From contig DAHWFG010000203.1 in the NCBI GenBank assembly GCA_027325115.1, positions 1 through 8,808 of the forward strand: 8,808 nt of DNA. The letters are read 5' to 3'. The stretch is from JAKBCQ01 sp021807585. Its GTDB lineage: Bacteria; Planctomycetota; Planctomycetia; Isosphaerales; Isosphaeraceae. Within the stretch, counting starts at the first letter, position 1, and each line of letters opens with the position of its first letter. Both the position numbers and the translations under genes were made by a program. Of this stretch, positions 5,825 to 8,808 are shown one piece after another. The notes under the pieces are model-generated. The model had not been told where the DNA came from. It searched no databases and saw only the letters and a program-made list of their open reading frames with translations.

Positions 5825-7300
5825 ATGAGCGATCTTGAACATAAAGACGGCGCAAAATTGGCGCGGGTGTTGGGACCCTGGACGGCGATCTGCGTGATCG
5901 TCGGTTCGGTGATCGGGTCGGGCATTTTTCTCGTCCCGTCGACGGTGGCGATCAACGCGCCTTCGATCGGCGGGATTGCGCTCGTTTGGCTGATCGGCGG
6001 GGTTTTTAGCCTGGCGGGTGCGCTTTCGCTCGCGGAGTTGGGGGCGATGTTGCCGCGTGCGGGGGGGCCTTACGTTTACCTTCGCGCAGCGTACGGCCCG
6101 ACGACGGCGTTTTTATTCGGCTGGACCGAATTCCTGGTCGTCCGATCGGGATCGATGGCGGCGCTCGCCGCGGCTTTCGCTCGTTATTTCAGCAGGCTCG
6201 TCGCCGCTCCCGCGGGGGTTCGCATCGAGATCTGGCAGGCGATTTTGGCGGTTTCGGCGATTGCGATTCTGGCGACGATCAATGTGCGCGGAACCAAGCC
6301 GGCGGGAAACGTCCAGGTGATTGGAACGGGGATCAAACTGGGGGCGCTCGCGACGATGATCGCGCTTCCCTTCGCGCTCGGCAAAGCCGATTTCGCGCTC
6401 TGGACTCCACTCGTTCCCGATCGCTTCAATATGACTTCATTTGAAGGGATGATGGCGGCGATGGTTGCGGTTCTTTGGGCGTACGACGGTTGGGTGAACC
6501 TCACTCCGCTCGCCGAGGAGATCGAGGCGCCCGAACGGAACATCCCGAGGGCGTTGATCGGCGGCATGTTTGTTTTGATCGTGATCTATCTCGGAATGAC
6601 GCTTGTTTATCATCTGGTTTTGCCGCTCGATCGGATCGCGGCGGACAGGAGTTCGGGAGCCGCCGAGCGGCCCCCGGTCGCGTTCGATTATTGCAATATG
6701 TTGTTGGGACGAGCGGGGTCGATCGCGATCGCTTTCGTCGTCAGCGCGTCGACGTTCATCTCGCTTAACGGCAACGCGCTTTGCGGACCTCGCACGTATT
6801 TCGCGATGGCGCGCGACGGAATCTTCCCGGCGCGGCTGGCGCGGATTCACCGCCGATTCGGCACCCCCGCGACCGCGATCGCGGCGCAGGCGACCTGGGC
6901 CTCGGCGCTGACGATCGCATCCACATTGCTGATCGTCGTCGACCCGCCGAAAGCGGGACTCCCCCCTCCCCTGATCGCGTTCTGGACCGCGGCTCACAAA
7001 ATGCCTTTGTATGATCTTATGTATGGATATGTAATCTTCGGCGCGACGATTTTTTACGCGTTGTGCGTCTCGGCGGTGTTCGTCTTACGGGTTCGGCGCC
7101 CCGAACTCGATCGCCCCTGCAAAGCGTGGGGATATCCCGTCACTCCGGCGCTTTATCTTGCGGCGTCGGCGATCTTGATGATCAGCATGCTGCGCAAGAA
7201 CCCCGTCGAGGCGTTCTCGGGGCTTGCGATCACGGCGCTCGGGTTTCCCGCGTATCTCGCGTTTCGGGGCCGATCGGGTTCGAAGACAATCGAATACTGA
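5825..7300 (+). CDS. APC-superfamily amino acid permease
   Basis: An integral membrane transporter of 491 residues, the usual size for the amino acid/polyamine/organocation superfamily, with about twelve hydrophobic segments. Signature regions: the broken first helix VGSVIGSGIF (26-35); AELGAMLPRAGGPYVYLRAAYG (70-91); the sixth-helix block AYDGWVNLTPLAEEIEAPERNIP (219-241), where the family has Y-x-G-W and EE-x-x-x-P-x-R-N-x-P; GPRTYFAMARDGIFPA (321-336); and the late RRPELDRPCKAWGYPVTP (424-441). These are closest to LAT-type bacterial permeases, which exchange or symport neutral amino acids; the substrate cannot be read from sequence. Residues 373-383 form a Pro-rich linker before helix ten. 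The ATG has no proper Shine-Dalgarno (an AGG only 1 nt away). Lying between a secreted peptidase and an amidase pair, it could import the released amino acids. Confidence 0.93.
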   Translation: MSDLEHKDGAKLARVLGPWTAICVIVGSVIGSGIFLVPSTVAINAPSIGGIALVWLIGGVFSLAGALSLAELGAMLPRAGGPYVYLRAAYGPTTAFLFGWTEFLVVRSGSMAALAAAFARYFSRLVAAPAGVRIEIWQAILAVSAIAILATINVRGTKPAGNVQVIGTGIKLGALATMIALPFALGKADFALWTPLVPDRFNMTSFEGMMAAMVAVLWAYDGWVNLTPLAEEIEAPERNIPRALIGGMFVLIVIYLGMTLVYHLVLPLDRIAADRSSGAAERPPVAFDYCNMLLGRAGSIAIAFVVSASTFISLNGNALCGPRTYFAMARDGIFPARLARIHRRFGTPATAIAAQATWASALTIASTLLIVVDPPKAGLPPPLIAFWTAAHKMPLYDLMYGYVIFGATIFYALCVSAVFVLRVRRPELDRPCKAWGYPVTPALYLAASAILMISMLRKNPVEAFSGLAITALGFPAYLAFRGRSGSKTIEY

Positions 7301-7312
7301 TTTCAGTTCTCT

Positions 7313-7318
7313 TATAAA
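7313..7318 (+). promoter_or_regulatory. Possible -10 element before the Tat-signal gene
   Basis: TATAAA lies in an AT-rich 37-nt gap between the permease stop and the next ATG (7338). The hexamer at a 17-nt spacing upstream is poor, so read-through from the permease gene is equally likely. Confidence 0.2.
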
Positions 7319-7337
7319 ATACTTATACGAGGTTTCA

Positions 7338-7751
7338 ATGATATCTTATGAACGTTTTCATCGGCGAGCGTTTGTGCGTGCTTTCGCCTGCGCCGGTTCG
7401 GCGGTCGCGGCGCTCGTCGGTCGGGCGCGCGGAGACGATCCCAAAGCCGCATCGATCAAGAGCGACGGCGGCGAGAAACCCGCGACGAAACCGACCGATC
7501 GCGAGAAACCCGCGCCCAGGCCCGCGGAGCCCGATTCGAAGAACGCCGATCCGATTGCGAGCGAGGTCGAGGCGCGAATGAATCTCGTCTTGGCGCGATT
7601 CGGCGATCGGCTCGACGACAAGGCGCGCAAAGACGTGCGACGCGAGGTCGAAGCGATCGTCCGCCGCGCCCGCGAGCTGCGTCGATTCCCGCTCGATAAC
7701 GGCGACGGCCCGCATCCGGTCTTCGTACCGTATCGCGCTTCAATCAATTGA
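7338..7751 (+). CDS. Small Tat-signal protein, GatC/AtzG-like amidase partner (tentative)
   Basis: The 137-residue protein has three parts. Residues 1-32 are a twin-arginine signal: R9-R10-A-F-V-R, then a hydrophobic stretch (AFACAGSAVAALVG) and a plausible cleavage after A30-R31-G32. Residues 33-72 are a charged, Pro/Lys-rich linker with EKPA twice. Residues 73-137 are probably two helices (ASEVEARMNLVLARFG; ARKDVRREVEAIVRRARELRR) followed by FPLDNGDGPHPVFVPYRA (117-134). That ending resembles, from memory, the C-terminus of GatC and AtzG-type small proteins that wrap around amidase-signature enzymes, and the next gene is such an enzyme, 43 nt on. The start is the ATG with GAGG 5 nt upstream; an in-frame extension inside the permease gene is not credible. 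The Tat signal is clear; the partner role is inferred and could be wrong. Confidence 0.72.
   Translation: MISYERFHRRAFVRAFACAGSAVAALVGRARGDDPKAASIKSDGGEKPATKPTDREKPAPRPAEPDSKNADPIASEVEARMNLVLARFGDRLDDKARKDVRREVEAIVRRARELRRFPLDNGDGPHPVFVPYRASIN
7471..7514 (+). repeat. 14-bp direct repeat in the linker of the Tat-signal protein
   Basis: GCGAGAAACCCGCG occurs at 7471-7484 and again at 7501-7514, a 30-bp period, which gives the repeated peptide EKPA ten residues apart. It looks like a small internal duplication that lengthened the linker. Confidence 0.6.
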
Positions 7752-7781
7752 TATTATGATTCATCAATAATCAAAATTCTA

Positions 7782-7786
7782 GAGGA
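7782..7786 (+). promoter_or_regulatory. Ribosome binding site of the amidase gene
   Basis: GAGGA lies 8 nt before the ATG at 7795, inside an otherwise AT-rich 43-nt gap. It supports independent, efficient translation of the amidase from a shared transcript. Confidence 0.7.
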
Positions 7787-7794
7787 CGAAATCG

Positions 7795-8808
7795 ATGAAG
7801 ATCGACGACGACATCGCATTTTCGACGATCGCGGCGCTCGGAGGAGCGCTCCGCTCGGGGGAGATCACGGCGGTCGAACTGACGCGATTCTTTTTGGCTC
7901 GACTTGAGAAATACGGATCGAAATACAACTGTGTGGTGACGATCACGCGTGAACTTGCTTTTACCCAAGCCGAGCGAGCCGATCGAGAAATCAAGGCGGG
8001 GAAGGATCGCGGGCCGCTCCACGGAATTCCTTACGGCGCGAAGGACCTGCTGGCGACGAAGGGGATTCCAACGACGTGGGGATGCGCTCCGTATCAGGAT
8101 CGCGTGATCGATCACGACGCGACCGTGATCCGCAAGCTTCGCGAAGCGGGGGCGATTCTTGTCGCCAAGCTCGCGATGATCGAGCTCGCCGGGGGTATGG
8201 GATATCATCAAGCGAACGCGTGTTTAACGGGCCCTTGTCGCAATCCGTGGAAGACTTCGCAATGGAGCGGAGGAAGCTCGTCGGGGTCGGGCGCGGCGGT
8301 CGCCGCGGGTCTCGTTCCGTTCGCGATCGGCACCGAAACGTGGGGCAGCATCACCACTCCCAGCAGCTATTGCGGCGTTTCGGGGCTTCGGCCCACATAC
8401 GGACGCGTGTCGCGGTCGGGAGCGATGGCGCTCTCGTGGACGCTCGATAAAATCGGGCCGATGGCGCGATCGGCGCACGACTGCGGGCTGATTCTTGATG
8501 CGATCGCGGGAGAAGACGCCGACGACGCTTCGACTTCATCGCGACCGTACGCGTATCCTCCAGCGGATCGGCTCGATCGCCCCTTCAGATTCGCGATCCT
8601 CAAAAACGGCGTGACGAACGCGCACTCCGACGTCAAAGCGAATTTCGAAGCGGCGATCAAAACATTAAAAACTCTTGGATCCGTTGACGAAGTCGATTCC
8701 CCCGCGCTCCCGTTCGCACAGGTCGCTTCAACGATTCTCAGCGCCGAGTCGGCGAGCGTATATGAAGAGATGGTGGAATCAGGGGTCGTTTCTCAGTTAA
8801 CCGCTCCC
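7795..8808 (+). CDS. Amidase-signature family enzyme (5' part, cut by window end)
   Basis: The frame is open from the ATG at 7795 to the last base, giving 338 residues of a protein that usually has about 450-520. It belongs to the amidase-signature family, which hydrolyses or transfers amide nitrogen with a Ser-cisSer-Lys triad. All three are visible: K83 in HGIPYGAKDLL, S161 in WSGGSSSGSGAA and S185 in GTETWGSITTPSSYCG; the 24-residue gap between the serines equals that in known family members. The position two before the nucleophile is Trp (W183), where GatA and FAAH have Gly. The N-terminus (SGEITAVELTRFFLARLEKYG, with the family's helix pattern) has no signal peptide. The Tat-signal protein just upstream may be its partner. 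It could be a free amidase, or a GatA/AtzE-like subunit; the lack of gatB nearby and the Trp variant favour a non-tRNA amidase. Confidence 0.93.
   Translation, partial: MKIDDDIAFSTIAALGGALRSGEITAVELTRFFLARLEKYGSKYNCVVTITRELAFTQAERADREIKAGKDRGPLHGIPYGAKDLLATKGIPTTWGCAPYQDRVIDHDATVIRKLREAGAILVAKLAMIELAGGMGYHQANACLTGPCRNPWKTSQWSGGSSSGSGAAVAAGLVPFAIGTETWGSITTPSSYCGVSGLRPTYGRVSRSGAMALSWTLDKIGPMARSAHDCGLILDAIAGEDADDASTSSRPYAYPPADRLDRPFRFAILKNGVTNAHSDVKANFEAAIKTLKTLGSVDEVDSPALPFAQVASTILSAESASVYEEMVESGVVSQLTAP

Noticed and set aside
7747..7768. A small AT-rich inverted repeat (ATTGAT / ATCAAT) between the Tat-signal gene and the amidase
   Set aside because: It is only 6 bp with a 10-nt spacer, in AT-rich DNA where such pairs are common, and has no T-tract, so neither terminator nor operator can be supported.
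357..8507. Nine copies of GCGATCGC, the cyanobacterial HIP1 octamer (357, 780, 1730, 1838, 1913, 4770, 6725, 6875, 8500)
   Set aside because: All nine lie inside genes and all nine are in the same codon phase, GCG-ATC-GCN, coding Ala-Ile-Ala or similar. Codon choice explains the octamer, so it is not evidence for a cyanobacterium or a mobile palindrome. The shorter CGATCG excess is reported separately because it is not confined to one phase.

Overview
The window is GC-rich bacterial chromosome (roughly 60% G+C by eye) with five recognisable plus-strand genes, one unrecognised minus-strand gene and short AT-richer gaps. The word CGATCG is very abundant, several genes lack a clear Shine-Dalgarno sequence, and there are a large secreted M28 peptidase and a small Tat-signal protein beside an amidase. 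This suits a planctomycete, possibly an Isosphaeraceae-like one, but that assignment is an inference from style. Nothing here proves the taxon, and I see no mobile element, CRISPR array, tRNA or rRNA.

Layout. (1) 12-2182: folP (dihydropteroate synthase) followed 26 nt later by proA (glutamate-5-semialdehyde dehydrogenase), probably co-transcribed housekeeping genes. (2) 2191-2244: a hairpin with a T-rich tail on the minus strand, which looks like the terminator of the converging minus-strand gene. (3) 2263-2808, minus: an acidic 181-residue protein of unknown function with a good ribosome binding site. (4) 2809-3197: a divergent intergenic region with several inverted repeats. (5) 3198-5669: a secreted glutamate-carboxypeptidase-II-like M28 metallopeptidase with all zinc ligands. 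(6) 5670-5824: an AT-richer gap. (7) 5825-7300: an APC-superfamily amino acid permease. (8) 7338-7751: a small Tat-signal protein whose C-terminus resembles GatC/AtzG-type amidase partners. (9) 7795-8808: the first 338 codons of an amidase-signature enzyme, running off the window.

How they may work together. Genes 5-9 fit a peptide and amide scavenging theme: an exported exopeptidase frees amino acids, a permease takes them up, and an amidase with a small partner hydrolyses an amide. The most interesting point is the last pair. The small subunit-like protein carries a twin-arginine signal, while the amidase has no signal of its own. This raises the possibility that the amidase is carried across the membrane as a passenger of its partner. 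That is a hypothesis, not something the sequence proves.
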